The notes: generated by a model not told the origin, from the letters alone. Positions 16,795 through 25,494 are shown, numbered from the stretch's first letter. The stretch: DNA of 64,000 nt from CBDIDH01 sp965277595 (GCA_965277595.1 CBDIDH010000002.1:2480001-2544000), one strand, 5' to 3'. Made by a program: numbers and translations.

Positions 16795-18048
16795 TCAACG
16801 ATTGCCCGTCGCGTCGGGCGTCCTCACATGCTCGGGCCGGAAGCCGATCCCGATCACCCGGGCGGGAATGCGCCGCAGGATCGGGAATCGCTGAAAGAGT
16901 TTGAGTGGCCAGGGCATGTTCAGGCTTGCCTTCTCGCCGTTCTGAAGCACTCGACCGAGAATTCGGTCCTGGATCAGGACCTGAAGCCGCTGGGTCCAGC
17001 GAGTCGGCCCTTCCCGACGCCTCTGCACGGCCGCGAGGTCGCGCTCGGTCACTGTTCCGTCGCGAAGCCGTCTTGCCAGAATATTCGCCGAGGCGACCGC
17101 GTCCTGAATCGCCAGGTTGATGCCGACCCCGCCGATTGGCGACATCGCGTGCGCGGCGTCGCCGATGCAGAGCAGGCCCGGCCGATGCCAGGTCCTGAGC
17201 CGGTCGACGCTCACGGTCAAAAGGCGGATCTCGTTCCAGTCTTTCAACTCATCCACTCGATCCTTCATGAACGGGGCGATCTCGACGAGATCCGCGCGAA
17301 AGGCTTCGATTCCTCGGCGTTTGAGATCATCGATTCCCCCCTTGGCGATCACGTAACCGCACTGCCAGTAATCGCCCCGAAAGATCATGACAAGAACCTT
17401 GCCACGATCGAACCGGCCCAGCGGCTGGCCGGGATCACTCTCCTTGCGCGAAAGCCGCATCCAGAGGACATCAATGGGCGCCCCCTGATCTTCCACCGTG
17501 AGCCCGGCGCGATTTCTGAGCGTTGAATGTCGTCCATCAGCGCTGACGGTCAAGCCCGCCCGGACTTCCAGCGGGCCGTCGGGTGTCGTCGCCCTGACCC
17601 CGACGACCCTTGCCCGGTCTTCGATCAAATCATGAACCTCGGTCTTCATTCGCAGGTGAAAGCCGGGATAGCCCTTTGCTTTTTCCGCGAGAAAATCGAG
17701 AAACTCCCACTGGGGCATGAACGCGATGAATCGGCAGACGGTTCGCAGATGTGTGAAGTCGGCCACGGGTACTTCCACGCCGCCAATGACTCCGCTGATC
17801 CGGCTCGCCTCCTGATGCGGTCGTTTCAGAAGTTCTTCAAGCAGTCCAAGCTCGTGCATGACCTGAAGGGTTGACGGGTGGATCGTGTCGCCCCGAAAGT
17901 CTCTGAGGAAGTCGCCGTGCTTCTCAAGCACGACCACCTCGACCCCGGCCCTCGCGAGCAGGAACCCCAGGACCATCCCCGCCGGGCCTCCTCCCGTGAT
18001 GCAGCACTGCGTCTCGATTTTCTCGGGCTCGCCGCCTTGAGTTGCCAT
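16795..18048 (-). CDS. FAD-dependent aromatic-ring-hydroxylase-type monooxygenase
   Basis: A 417-residue flavoprotein of the p-hydroxybenzoate-hydroxylase fold. Motifs in order: the Rossmann dinucleotide motif GGGPAGM near residue 19, followed by VVVLEKHGDFLRDFRGD; the DG motif SADGRHSTLR near 170; and the GD motif CIGDAAHAMSPIGGVGINLA near 300 that holds the FAD ribityl chain. The family uses NAD(P)H and O2 to hydroxylate aromatic or polyketide-like substrates. The substrate cannot be read from sequence. There is no signal peptide, so it is cytoplasmic. It is divergently transcribed from the secreted sulfatase at 18241, with about 190 bp between that may hold both promoters. No pathway partners are adjacent. 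Confidence 0.88.
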   Translation of the reverse strand: MATQGGEPEKIETQCCITGGGPAGMVLGFLLARAGVEVVVLEKHGDFLRDFRGDTIHPSTLQVMHELGLLEELLKRPHQEASRISGVIGGVEVPVADFTHLRTVCRFIAFMPQWEFLDFLAEKAKGYPGFHLRMKTEVHDLIEDRARVVGVRATTPDGPLEVRAGLTVSADGRHSTLRNRAGLTVEDQGAPIDVLWMRLSRKESDPGQPLGRFDRGKVLVMIFRGDYWQCGYVIAKGGIDDLKRRGIEAFRADLVEIAPFMKDRVDELKDWNEIRLLTVSVDRLRTWHRPGLLCIGDAAHAMSPIGGVGINLAIQDAVASANILARRLRDGTVTERDLAAVQRRREGPTRWTQRLQVLIQDRILGRVLQNGEKASLNMPWPLKLFQRFPILRRIPARVIGIGFRPEHVRTPDATGNR

Positions 18049-18240
18049 GAATCGAAGGGCTCCACAAACAAGCGTTCCAGCTTTATTTCCCCTGTTCCGT
18101 TCTGGAAGTGTAATGGTTCAGAGAGATACCAGAAAGGCGGTCGAGGCAGGAACGGGCGGGCGGGACTTGACACGGCCCCGCCAGCGTCGCAACCTCATAG
18201 CGAAACCAGGACAACGAACCTCGAACTCCGAGGATTCCCG

Positions 18241-19836
18241 ATGATTTGCAACAGAACCGGCCTTGCGTCGGCCTTGACCGTCGTCGCGCTTTTCGTTCCC
18301 TTCACCGCCAGGGCCGCCGACCCGGCGCCAAACCGGCCGAACATTGTCTTCATCTTCAGCGACGACCACGCCTATCAGGCCATCAGCGCCTATAACGATC
18401 CCCGCAAGCTGATCGAGACACCGAACATTGACCGGATCGGCCGCGAAGGGGTTCGGTTTGACCGCTGCCTCGTGCCGAATTCCATCTGCGGGCCGAGTCG
18501 CGCGTCCATTCTCACCGGCAAGTATTCTCACCTGAACGGATTTTACAATAATACCAACAGCCGGTTCGACGGCTCGCAGACGACCTTTCCGAAACTCCTC
18601 CGCTCGGCGGGTTATCAGACAGCGCTTTTCGGCAAGTGGCATCTTGTTTCCGAGCCAACCGGCTTTGATGACTGGCAAATATTGCCGGGGCAGGGGGTCT
18701 ACTACAATCCACCGATGATCCAGAAGGGGCGTCGGGTGAAGGTCCCGGGCTACACCACCGACATCATCACCGACCTCAGCCTCGACTGGCTCAAGAATCG
18801 CGACAAGTCACGCCCTTTCCTTTTGATGTGTCAACACAAGGCTCCCCACCGCGAATGGGAACCCGCGCTCCGGCATCTGAACCACGATCACGATCGCAAG
18901 TATCCCGAGCCGCCGACCCTCTTCGACGACTATGCCAATCGGGGCAAGGCCGAGCACGATCAGGACATGGAGATTGCCCGCACCCTGAACGCGGCCGACC
19001 TCAAGCTCACGCCGCCGACCAATCTCGACGCCGATCAACGCAAGGTCTGGGACGCCTATTACGAGCCTCGCAACGCCGCGTTTCGCGCGGCCAATCTCAA
19101 GGGCGACGACCTCACGCGCTGGAAATATCAACGCTATCTTCACGACTATCTCGGCTGCGTCAAGGCGGTTGACGAGAGCGTTGGCCGAGTGCTGAAATTC
19201 CTTGACGATGAGGGGCTCGCGGCCAATACGCTGGTCGTTTACTCGGCCGATCAGGGGTTTTACCTCGGCGAACATGGCTGGTTCGACAAGCGCTGGATTT
19301 TCGAGGAATCGGTGCGCGCGCCGCTTCTCGTCCGATGGCCGGGGGTCACGACGCCCGCGAGCGTTCGTCCTCAGCTTGTTTCCAACATCGATTTCGCGGA
19401 GACCTTCCTCGATGCCGCCGGCCTTCCCGCGCCAGCTAAGATGCAGGGCCGTAGCCTCGTTCCGCTCCTCAAAGGTCAGACCCCGGCCGACTGGCGGACC
19501 TCGTTTTACTACGAGTATTACGAGTACCCCGTTCCGCACCACGTCCGACCGCATTACGGGGTGATCACCGACCGCTACAAGCTCGTTCACTTCGATGCGC
19601 CCGACCTCGACACCTGGGAGCTTTTTGACCTCAAGACCGACCCGCTTGAGCTTCGCAGCGTCTTCGGCGATCCCGCGTATTCAAGCGTCGTGACCGACCT
19701 GAAACGCGAAATCAGCCGCCTTCGGACGGAATTGAAGGTGCCGCCGAAACCGCCGGCCGAGGCCTTTGGCAACTCGCAACTCTTCGATCCAAGTTCGACG
19801 CGAACCGCCGTTCCGATCACACCCGGGCCGCGTTGA
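18241..19836 (+). CDS. Secreted type I sulfatase
   Basis: A 531-residue sulfatase with an N-terminal signal peptide (about 1-25, ending ARA-AD). The metal-binding start RPNIVFIFSDDHAYQ supplies Asp41/Asp42. The signature ICGPSRAS places Cys83 as the residue matured to formylglycine (C-x-P-S-R). Later motifs include GYQTALFGKWHL and the metal-binding SADQGFYLGEHGWFDK. The order matches arylsulfatases and polysaccharide sulfatases of the alkaline-phosphatase superfamily, which planctomycetes carry in large numbers for sulfated glycans. It would act in the periplasm or outside and needs a separate maturase; the FGE-fold protein at 6503 is a poor candidate because of its missing Cys. Its 3' end overlaps the convergent asparagine-synthetase-like gene by 20 bp. 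Confidence 0.95.
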   Translation: MICNRTGLASALTVVALFVPFTARAADPAPNRPNIVFIFSDDHAYQAISAYNDPRKLIETPNIDRIGREGVRFDRCLVPNSICGPSRASILTGKYSHLNGFYNNTNSRFDGSQTTFPKLLRSAGYQTALFGKWHLVSEPTGFDDWQILPGQGVYYNPPMIQKGRRVKVPGYTTDIITDLSLDWLKNRDKSRPFLLMCQHKAPHREWEPALRHLNHDHDRKYPEPPTLFDDYANRGKAEHDQDMEIARTLNAADLKLTPPTNLDADQRKVWDAYYEPRNAAFRAANLKGDDLTRWKYQRYLHDYLGCVKAVDESVGRVLKFLDDEGLAANTLVVYSADQGFYLGEHGWFDKRWIFEESVRAPLLVRWPGVTTPASVRPQLVSNIDFAETFLDAAGLPAPAKMQGRSLVPLLKGQTPADWRTSFYYEYYEYPVPHHVRPHYGVITDRYKLVHFDAPDLDTWELFDLKTDPLELRSVFGDPAYSSVVTDLKREISRLRTELKVPPKPPAEAFGNSQLFDPSSTRTAVPITPGPR

Positions 19837-21367
19837 GGTTGGGCCGGGCAAGGGCCTGGTCGGAAAACCGGGAATGACCTTTACGCGAGGCGACCGCGTG
19901 AAGCTGTGACAGGTAAACAACCAGTTGCGGTAGCCAGTAGCCCCCCATCGCGTATCGCGCATCAACGACCGACCGCGAAAATCGGGGAATGAGGTATCCC
20001 TTGCGGAAGAACGAAAGGTCGTCGTGCGGCCCCTTCAAGAGAGCCCGCGAGACCTGACGCGCCAGCCGCAAAAAGGGCGTCGCCCGGTCGGCGATCGGCG
20101 CTGAGAGGACGGAAAAGGGAATCGAGGCAAACCGTGGATACGACGCCCGGATCGTCTTTTTGTGAAAGTCGGGTGAGAGTCGATCGGGCGACCGGCCGAT
20201 CAGGAAATCAAAGAGATCGGCGTCGAGATAGGGCGTATCCACCGTCGTGTACTTGTTGAGAATCCCGTAAGGCGAACAGCCGATCGCTCGCCTTGTCCTG
20301 TTCCAGAAGTAAAACTCGGTGAGCGGGCTCAACGCCTCGGCGTGCCGTGCCAACTCGGCCGAGAGCCGGGCGATGGCGCGTTCGCGGCTGATTCTCGCAT
20401 AAAAGGAAGGGTTGAAGGCATCGCGGCAGGCCGCCTCGGGACCGAGAAAGAGGTCGGCGAGGCGATCAAACTGGCCGTCGCGGTAAAGCGTTACGTAATC
20501 GTCGTGAAGGATTTCGCAGGCCGAGAGGATGTCGCCGCCAAGACCATCAAAGACCAGCGAGCGAGAGAGGTCTTGATGGTCGACCAGCGAGAGGAACCAG
20601 GCATGATCGGCCGAGCAAAAGTTGGTGGCGTGATTCTTCCGCGCCTCGGAAGCGAAGAGTGAGTCGTCATGGGTCAGGACGACGTGCGGCAAGGCCGCGG
20701 CGGACGTGACCTCGGCCGCGATCCGGGCGTCGTCAAGTAGCTTTGGCGACCACGTCCGGGCGATCGTCACGCAATGCGAGGGGGGTCGACCCTGGTCAAG
20801 GAGTTCGAGAAGGATATGCCGCGAGTCCTGCCCGCCGCTCAGCGGCAAGACGATTTCCTGATCGTCCTTCGGCAGTCTTCGGCGGATCGCCTCGCGAAAG
20901 AGAACGGCATAGACGTCAACCAGGTCATCGCCTCGAAGCGTGACCGGTCTGGGCCTTGGGGGCTGGCTCTGAAGCGTGAAACGCCCGTCGGACCATTCCA
21001 GCAAGGCGCCCGGCGGAAGCTGGCGGATCTTCGCGAAGGGCGTATCTTCGGCGAGGTACAACTGGCAGCGAAGAAAGACGGCGAGGGCGTCGTCGTCCAG
21101 TTCGGTCGGGGCTCCACGTTCGACGACCTGCGTGAGGGTGTCGGAGACGATGACCTGTCGGGCGTCCTGATAATAGAAGAGGGGCTGAAGTCCGTAGCGA
21201 TCGTTCACGACCCGGAGCCGGCGGCCGTCCCAGTCCCAGTCCGCGAAAACTCCTTGCCGAACCTCTCCGGGACGTTCCGCCTCGATCGGTCGGCCGAGCC
21301 TGGCGTGGCGCGGGCCTTCAACCTCGTAGCCGGTACCTGTGGTTCGGACATGGAGAAAGCTGCTCAT
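19817..21367 (-). CDS. Asparagine-synthetase-like protein lacking glutaminase cysteine
   Basis: A 516-residue protein of the asparagine synthetase/beta-lactam synthetase family. The N-terminal half keeps the class-II amidotransferase fold (NDRYGLQPLFYY, about residue 55-67), but it starts MSSFLH with no Cys at position 2, so glutamine hydrolysis is not expected. The C-terminal half is a PP-loop ATP pyrophosphatase domain with SGGQDS (about 175) and a later FDGLGGD. Such proteins form amide bonds on peptides or small molecules using ammonia, or cyclise peptides, as in lasso-peptide and beta-lactam synthesis. No precursor peptide gene is evident nearby. There is no signal peptide. Confidence 0.85.
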   Translation of the reverse strand: MSSFLHVRTTGTGYEVEGPRHARLGRPIEAERPGEVRQGVFADWDWDGRRLRVVNDRYGLQPLFYYQDARQVIVSDTLTQVVERGAPTELDDDALAVFLRCQLYLAEDTPFAKIRQLPPGALLEWSDGRFTLQSQPPRPRPVTLRGDDLVDVYAVLFREAIRRRLPKDDQEIVLPLSGGQDSRHILLELLDQGRPPSHCVTIARTWSPKLLDDARIAAEVTSAAALPHVVLTHDDSLFASEARKNHATNFCSADHAWFLSLVDHQDLSRSLVFDGLGGDILSACEILHDDYVTLYRDGQFDRLADLFLGPEAACRDAFNPSFYARISRERAIARLSAELARHAEALSPLTEFYFWNRTRRAIGCSPYGILNKYTTVDTPYLDADLFDFLIGRSPDRLSPDFHKKTIRASYPRFASIPFSVLSAPIADRATPFLRLARQVSRALLKGPHDDLSFFRKGYLIPRFSRSVVDARYAMGGYWLPQLVVYLSQLHAVASRKGHSRFSDQALARPNLNAARV

Positions 21368-21551
21368 CCGCCGCGCGGCTCCGTTGGCTTCTGATACGGT
21401 CGGTCATCAATCAAGACGGCACATTCTTACGCAGATGGACTGTCAGGGCCACGGGACCGTTCAGGATCGAACGTCCCGCGTTGCAAAATCGGAACGACGC
21501 CGCCCCCTTTATGAATCGCGATGAGCTGATAGAAACCGCCGATTCCGCTCG

Positions 21552-21557
21552 TATAAT
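21552..21557 (+). promoter_or_regulatory. Candidate -10 box TATAAT
   Basis: A perfect TATAAT in the context CGTATAATCG, 60 bp before the DUF1080 gene start. The same ten bases occur at 24088-24097. I see no good -35 at 16-18 bp, so confidence is limited. Confidence 0.4.
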
Positions 21558-21616
21558 CGAGCCCAGTCCCCAAGAACATTCCGAAAGACGCCCAACTCAA
21601 AGGGGAGCCGCCGCCG

Positions 21617-22741
21617 ATGCCCTGGAAAATCTCCCGAACCGGTCTCGTCTGCCTGGCCGCGCCGGTTGGCCTCGTCGTTACCTGCCTGGGCCTGGCCCTG
21701 GCCGCGGACAGCGACGCCCCAAGACCCCTTCGCTGGCGACAGCACGACATCCGCCGGCCGAAACCTCAGGCGGTCGAGCCCGCCGAGACGCCGATTGCCT
21801 CCAAACCCCCCAGGGACGCGATCATCCTCTTTGACGGCTCCAGCCTGGATGCCTGGAAATCCTCAAGCGGCGGTCCCGCGAAATGGAAGGTGGCCGGCGG
21901 CTATCTTCAGACCGTCCCGGGCGCGGGGCCGATCGAGACGAAAGCGTCTTTCGGCGACATCCAACTTCACGCGGAATGGTCCGCTCCCGAGCCGCCTCAC
22001 GGCGTCGGCCAGGATCGCGGCAACAGCGGCCTCTTCTTGATGGGTCAGTTTGAACTCCAGATCCTCGATTCGTACAAGGCCGAGACCTACGCCGATGGAC
22101 AGGCGGGCGCGATTTACGGCCAGTTCCCGCCCCTTTTCAACGCCTCGCGTCCCCCCGGCCAGTGGCAGACCTATGACGTTGCTTTCCGCCGACCTCGATT
22201 TGACGCCTCGGGCAAGCTGCTTGAGCCGGCTCGGATCACCCTCTTTCACAACGGCATTCTCGTCCAGAACAACGAGGAACCGATTGGCCCGACCTCCTGG
22301 CTCAAGTGGCTCCCGTACGTTCGCGGCGATCGCGGCCCGATCTCGCTTCAGGACCACGACCACCCCGTCCGTTTCCGCAACCTCTGGCTTCGCGAGATCC
22401 CCGAGCGCGCCGCGCCCACGCCCAGAGATCTCGAACGCCCCGCGAAGGTCACCCTGCCGACCGCGACTCTCGACGCCTATGCCGGTCAGTACCTCGCCAG
22501 CACCAAGCCCAACGCCCCCAATGCGACGATCGCCCGCGATGGCGATCACCTCACGATCTCTTTTCCCTTCCGACCTCGCCCCCTGGCGATGGAACCTGTT
22601 TCCGAGACCCAGTTTTTCCTCCCATTCACCGATGGCCGGTTCACTTTTCACAAAGACGATCAAGGAAAGGTGAACGGCGTTCTCTTCCGCGTCGGCGATA
22701 GTGAACGCGACCTGAAGCGCGTTGAAAAGTCCGAAAATTGA
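21617..22741 (+). CDS. Secreted DUF1080 (3-keto-disaccharide hydrolase) family protein
   Basis: A 374-residue exported protein. Residues 1-30 are a signal peptide (hydrophobic core LVCLAAPVGLVVTCLGLALA). After a Pro-rich linker, the DUF1080 jelly-roll domain starts near 68 (AIILFDGSSLDAWKSS) and continues through GNSGLFLMGQFELQILDSY and the closing HDHPVRFRNLWLREIPE. Residues of about 285-370 resemble a small C-terminal DUF3471-like beta domain (LDAYAGQYLAS). DUF1080 members include lectin-like concanavalin-fold proteins and enzymes that cleave 3-keto-glycosides. Planctomycetes have large numbers of them, and the substrate is unknown. It stands alone between the asparagine-synthetase-like gene and a small membrane protein gene. 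Confidence 0.9.
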   Translation: MPWKISRTGLVCLAAPVGLVVTCLGLALAADSDAPRPLRWRQHDIRRPKPQAVEPAETPIASKPPRDAIILFDGSSLDAWKSSSGGPAKWKVAGGYLQTVPGAGPIETKASFGDIQLHAEWSAPEPPHGVGQDRGNSGLFLMGQFELQILDSYKAETYADGQAGAIYGQFPPLFNASRPPGQWQTYDVAFRRPRFDASGKLLEPARITLFHNGILVQNNEEPIGPTSWLKWLPYVRGDRGPISLQDHDHPVRFRNLWLREIPERAAPTPRDLERPAKVTLPTATLDAYAGQYLASTKPNAPNATIARDGDHLTISFPFRPRPLAMEPVSETQFFLPFTDGRFTFHKDDQGKVNGVLFRVGDSERDLKRVEKSEN

Positions 22742-22816
22742 TCGCGGAGAGCGCCGAGAAAACACGCGGAGACGAAGAGAAAGACGGACATGGCCTTCCT
22801 CTTCGCTGCGTGGCGT

Positions 22817-23356
22817 TCACCTGAGCTGAAGGAAAACCTCGGTTTCGCGTTGCGATTCCCTCTCGGGGTTCGCGGCCAGAGGGTTCTCGTCGCGTCGGAA
22901 GGTTTTCTCCAGTCGAGCGCGAACGGAGGTCTGGGGCAATTGGGTTGCGTCCAGATTCCAGCGCCGAACTTGCGCGGGAGTGGCGGAGCCCTTGACGGTC
23001 ACGGTCACCAGTCGGCCCGGGTTCCAGGTTGGACCCGGATCGTCAACGACACGCACCATCTCTCCGTCATCCAGCGTCCAGATTTTTTCCAGACTGGACC
23101 CCTTCGTGTTCACTCTCGCCTCGACCTCGCCTCCGAGAAGATGGTCCATCCAGGTACAGCCGACTCTCGCCTCGGTTGACTCGGGAACAATCGCGCGGAG
23201 CGTTTCACTGAAGCAAACAAAATAGGCCGAGATCGCCAGTACAGGGATCGTTAATGCGACAAGTCCGGCCGCGATGGTCCACCGTCGGACCTGTCGCGCC
23301 TGGTGACTCTGTCGAGCCAGGGCCACGCGCTTCTGGTAAGTCAGGGTGCTGCTCAT
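22817..23356 (-). CDS. Small membrane-anchored protein, function unknown
   Basis: A 179-residue protein with one N-terminal transmembrane segment (TIAAGLVALTIPVLAISAYF, about residues 26-45) after a basic cytoplasmic leader, so the rest (46-179) should be periplasmic. That part is mixed charged and beta-prone with two cysteines (one in the membrane segment, one in GCTWMDHL). No catalytic pattern is recognisable. ATG at 23356 follows GGGAG with 6-base spacing; a TTG two codons upstream is a worse start. The gene is convergent with the DUF1080 gene, 75 bp away. Confidence 0.65.
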   Translation of the reverse strand: MSSTLTYQKRVALARQSHQARQVRRWTIAAGLVALTIPVLAISAYFVCFSETLRAIVPESTEARVGCTWMDHLLGGEVEARVNTKGSSLEKIWTLDDGEMVRVVDDPGPTWNPGRLVTVTVKGSATPAQVRRWNLDATQLPQTSVRARLEKTFRRDENPLAANPERESQRETEVFLQLR

Positions 23357-23605
23357 CGTCAACTCCCAATTCAGTCCGGGTCGAACGTCCCGTCACGTCC
23401 ACGCGTACCCCGGCCTCGGCTCTGGCCGGCGCTACAGAGCGACTGAGGACTGTTGTTTCTGTTCCAGATCGAAGCTAGACCAGAGCCCAGGCCCGCGCGC
23501 TGGTTGTTGCAAAAAAGATGCGGAACCGATCGTTTTAACCGGCTCTTTTTTCAACGCAACGTCGTTGACTCGGCTCGCCTCAGCGCGAACCAGGCCGGGG
23601 AATTT

Positions 23606-23637
23606 GGGGCCGGGCGGTCGTGACATCGCCCGGCCCC
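23606..23637. terminator. GC-rich hairpin
   Basis: A perfect 11-bp inverted repeat (GGGGCCGGGCG / CGCCCGGCCCC) with a 10-base loop. It lies downstream of the minus-strand gene ending at 23742 and upstream of the one starting at 23356; on the minus strand it is followed by AAATT, not a U-run. Confidence 0.55.
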
Positions 23638-23741
23638 GAGTCGCCGTTCCTCACGTTGGTTCGGCGGCCGTAGTGAATGTACGACCTTTCGGGCGGTCTG
23701 CGTCTCGCGTTGTCTTTCCGAGTCACGACCGATGCTTCAGT

Positions 23742-23969
23742 TCACCACCGCGGCCTTCGCCCGGCGAGCGCATCGTCGATCGCATCGCGAACAGCCATGC
23801 CGAACCCTGGATCGTCCGCGATCGATGGGTCAAAGCTTCCAAGCCCCGCGAGCGGATCGGCCCGGATCGCCTCAGGCGACTGCTCCAGATAAAACTTGCC
23901 GAGGCGATCTCTTGCCCGTCCGTAGACGCGTCGATAAACGACCTGAAACGTGAATGCGGCGTCGTCCAT
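23742..23969 (-). CDS. Small hypothetical protein
   Basis: A 75-residue protein starting MDDAAFTFQVVYRRVYGRAR. It is predicted mostly helical, with a Pro/Asp-rich middle and a C-terminal helix ending in a basic GRRPRW tail. A terminator-like hairpin at 23606-23637 lies about 105 bp downstream in the reading direction, which supports it as a real transcript. The upstream ribosome-binding site is weak. The 385 bp between this gene and 23356 hold only that hairpin. Confidence 0.5.
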   Translation of the reverse strand: MDDAAFTFQVVYRRVYGRARDRLGKFYLEQSPEAIRADPLAGLGSFDPSIADDPGFGMAVRDAIDDALAGRRPRW

Positions 23970-24089
23970 GCGTTTCGCTCGATCGTCTTGACCCGGTTCG
24001 CGAGGCGAGAACCGGTTGGACTCCAATCCGCGCGGCCTTTCCGTTCACTGGACTCCACGGTCTCCATTCTTTTTTGAACCTGGATAGCG

Positions 24090-24095
24090 TATAAT
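24090..24095 (+). promoter_or_regulatory. Candidate -10 box TATAAT
   Basis: A perfect TATAAT (context GCGTATAATCGTG) 42 bp before ATG 24137, standing out in GC-rich DNA. No standard -35 lies at the right distance; TTGAAC is present but only 10 bp upstream. Confidence 0.45.
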
Positions 24096-24136
24096 CGTGT
24101 CCAATCCACTTTCAACACTTCGTTGGAGAGACTCTC

Positions 24137-24574
24137 ATGGCGACGCCGGAACAGGTCCCGAACAAGACCGATTTCCTCCGCGACCTCTTCCGCAAGAACC
24201 CCGGGATCAACGAAAAGGAGGCGGCCCTGACCTGGAAGCAGGCCGGTTACGACGGAAGCATCAGCGCTAGCCTCTTCTACACCACCAAGGCCGCCCTGAA
24301 CAAGCCCTCCGCGCCTGTGACAGTTACCGAATCCGAGTCTCGCGTCCCCGCCCCGAAGAAGTCGAGCCCGAAAAAAGCCGAGCCCGCCCCGACCCCCAAG
24401 GACCGCGACCGCCCCAAAAAGCCCAGGGACGATGACCGCGAACGGATGCTCGCCAACATCGAGGGGGACATCGACCGGGTCATCTTCAAGCTCATGGTTC
24501 TCGGCGGCATGGAACGCGTGGAAGAGACGCTCCGCTCCGCTCGGCGTGCCGTGACACGCAGCCACGAGGCTTGA
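24137..24574 (+). CDS. Small Lys/Pro-rich hypothetical protein
   Basis: A 145-residue soluble protein in three parts: an N-terminal helical segment (1-55, KTDFLRDLFRKNPGINEKEA) with a helix-turn-like pattern, a strongly basic, Pro/Lys-rich disordered linker (about 68-100, PKKSSPKKAEPAPTPKDRDR), and a C-terminal helix (ERMLANIEGDIDRVIFKLMV). The N-terminal part has the flavour of a small DNA- or RNA-binding fold, but I cannot name a family. The start has GGAGAG upstream and a TATAAT 42 bp before it. It is convergent with the ArsR paralogue at 24788, and the gap contains an elaborate hairpin. Confidence 0.7.
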   Translation: MATPEQVPNKTDFLRDLFRKNPGINEKEAALTWKQAGYDGSISASLFYTTKAALNKPSAPVTVTESESRVPAPKKSSPKKAEPAPTPKDRDRPKKPRDDDRERMLANIEGDIDRVIFKLMVLGGMERVEETLRSARRAVTRSHEA

Positions 24575-24662
24575 ACGAATCCCCACCGCTCAGTTTTCCA
24601 TGTTCGGATCGTTGCCCCGGGCCAGGTCCGGCCGTCTGGGCTCTGACGGATTCGAAGAAACG

Positions 24663-24735
24663 ATCGGGTCCGCCGTGAAGACCGAGCCTCCGAACCTTTT
24701 CAGGAGCGGAGGTCGGCCCTCGCGGCGGACCCGAT
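24663..24735. other. Extended two-level hairpin in convergent gap
   Basis: The outer arms (13 bp, ATCGGGTCCGCCG at 24663-24675 and its complement at 24723-24735) enclose a second stem (24682-24692 with 24707-24716, one bulged G) and a small loop. It is not followed by a T-run. It could be a structured RNA, a bidirectional terminator or a mobile-element remnant. Confidence 0.7.
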
Positions 24736-24754
24736 GACTCATGATCGTTGAAGG

Positions 24755-24783
24755 AACCGTGCGGGGGGGCAAGAGGCACGGTT
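24755..24783. terminator. Terminator-like hairpin between convergent genes
   Basis: An 8-bp stem (AACCGTGC / GCACGGTT) around a G-rich loop, ending just before the stop of the minus-strand ArsR gene. There is no long T-run. Confidence 0.5.
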
Positions 24784-24787
24784 TGCC

Positions 24788-25135
24788 TCAGGCAATTACA
24801 CCCTTGACGATCTGGGCGAGGCCCTCGCCCGTCTCGGTCAGGCTGTAAAAGTTGTTCTTGCCGTGCCGACGCGGGGAGATGATCCCGCCGTGCCGGAGCA
24901 GCGCAAGGTGATGACTGACCGCCGGCTGACTCTGGTTGAGCGGCTCGCACAGGCCGCCGACATGCATTTCACCCTCGGCAAGCATGAGGATAATCTGAAG
25001 CCGGGTCGCGTCGCTGACCTGCTTGAGCAGGATCGCGGCGCGTTGAGCCTGCTTGAACCGAACCTCCGACTCCTTCTTGGTCGCCTTCGTCGCCTTGACC
25101 GTCGTTGCCTTCACCCCGCTGGCCTTCACCGCCAT
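24788..25135 (-). CDS. ArsR-family winged-helix regulator (paralogue of 15619)
   Basis: A 115-residue paralogue of the regulator at 15619, with the same three parts: a Lys/Ala/Thr-rich basic N-terminus (VKATTVKATKATKKESEV), the ArsR winged helix (AILLKQVSDATRLQIILMLA, SQPAVSHHLALLRHGGI) and the wing GKNNFYSLTETGEGLAQI. The C-terminus (VKGVIA) matches the other copy almost exactly. The ArsR metal-site Cys pair is reduced to one Cys (GLCEPL), so it is probably not a metal sensor. ATG 25135 opens the protein at the basic tail; the frame is open further upstream, but that extension looks unrelated. No obvious target gene is adjacent. Confidence 0.87.
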   Translation of the reverse strand: MAVKASGVKATTVKATKATKKESEVRFKQAQRAAILLKQVSDATRLQIILMLAEGEMHVGGLCEPLNQSQPAVSHHLALLRHGGIISPRRHGKNNFYSLTETGEGLAQIVKGVIA

Positions 25136-25415
25136 CAAAACACCCCCAGATCCAACTCGGGACCTCACTTCGGGCCGGAGCGGCAATCGCTCCGATCAGA
25201 CCCGACTTCCCATCCCCGTCCCGTTCCGCGTTTCGAGGCGATCCATTCCGCCTGTCTCGACCTGACAGCAGAATTGCGCGGATCGCATATAACTGACGAG
25301 GATGATAATAGGAAATTTACAAGAACTCAACACGAATTCTCATGAGGAATCACGGGAATTAACCTGTTCAGGACTTCATTGCACCCCTTACTATCCACCC
25401 GACCGCAATGATCGT

Positions 25416-25421
25416 TAGAAT
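25416..25421 (+). promoter_or_regulatory. Candidate -10 box TAGAAT
   Basis: GTTAGAATG, 74 bp before the start at 25495. A similar GTTAGAATG lies 46 bp before the PEBP gene (56825-56833). No -35 is evident. Confidence 0.3.
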
Positions 25422-25494
25422 GTTCAAGGAGCGAAGTCGTCGCTCTGTCCAAGAACACTTGACGTTCGGCCATCTCGGCGGCTTGGAAGAAACC

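Noticed and set aside
17878..18240. Longer N-terminus for the sulfatase gene
   Set aside because: This segment runs antisense to the start of the FAD monooxygenase gene, and the signal peptide begins at 18241.
18049..18240. Classic promoter with TTGACA at 18166
   Set aside because: No -10-like hexamer stands at 16-18 bp downstream; the region may contain a promoter but this hexamer is not convincing.
23723..24586. 287-codon minus-strand open frame overlapping the gene at 24137
   Set aside because: The part opposite 24137-24574 is a reverse reading of a basic protein and yields a Gly/Val-rich chain without start signals; only the small gene 23742-23969 in a different frame looks plausible.
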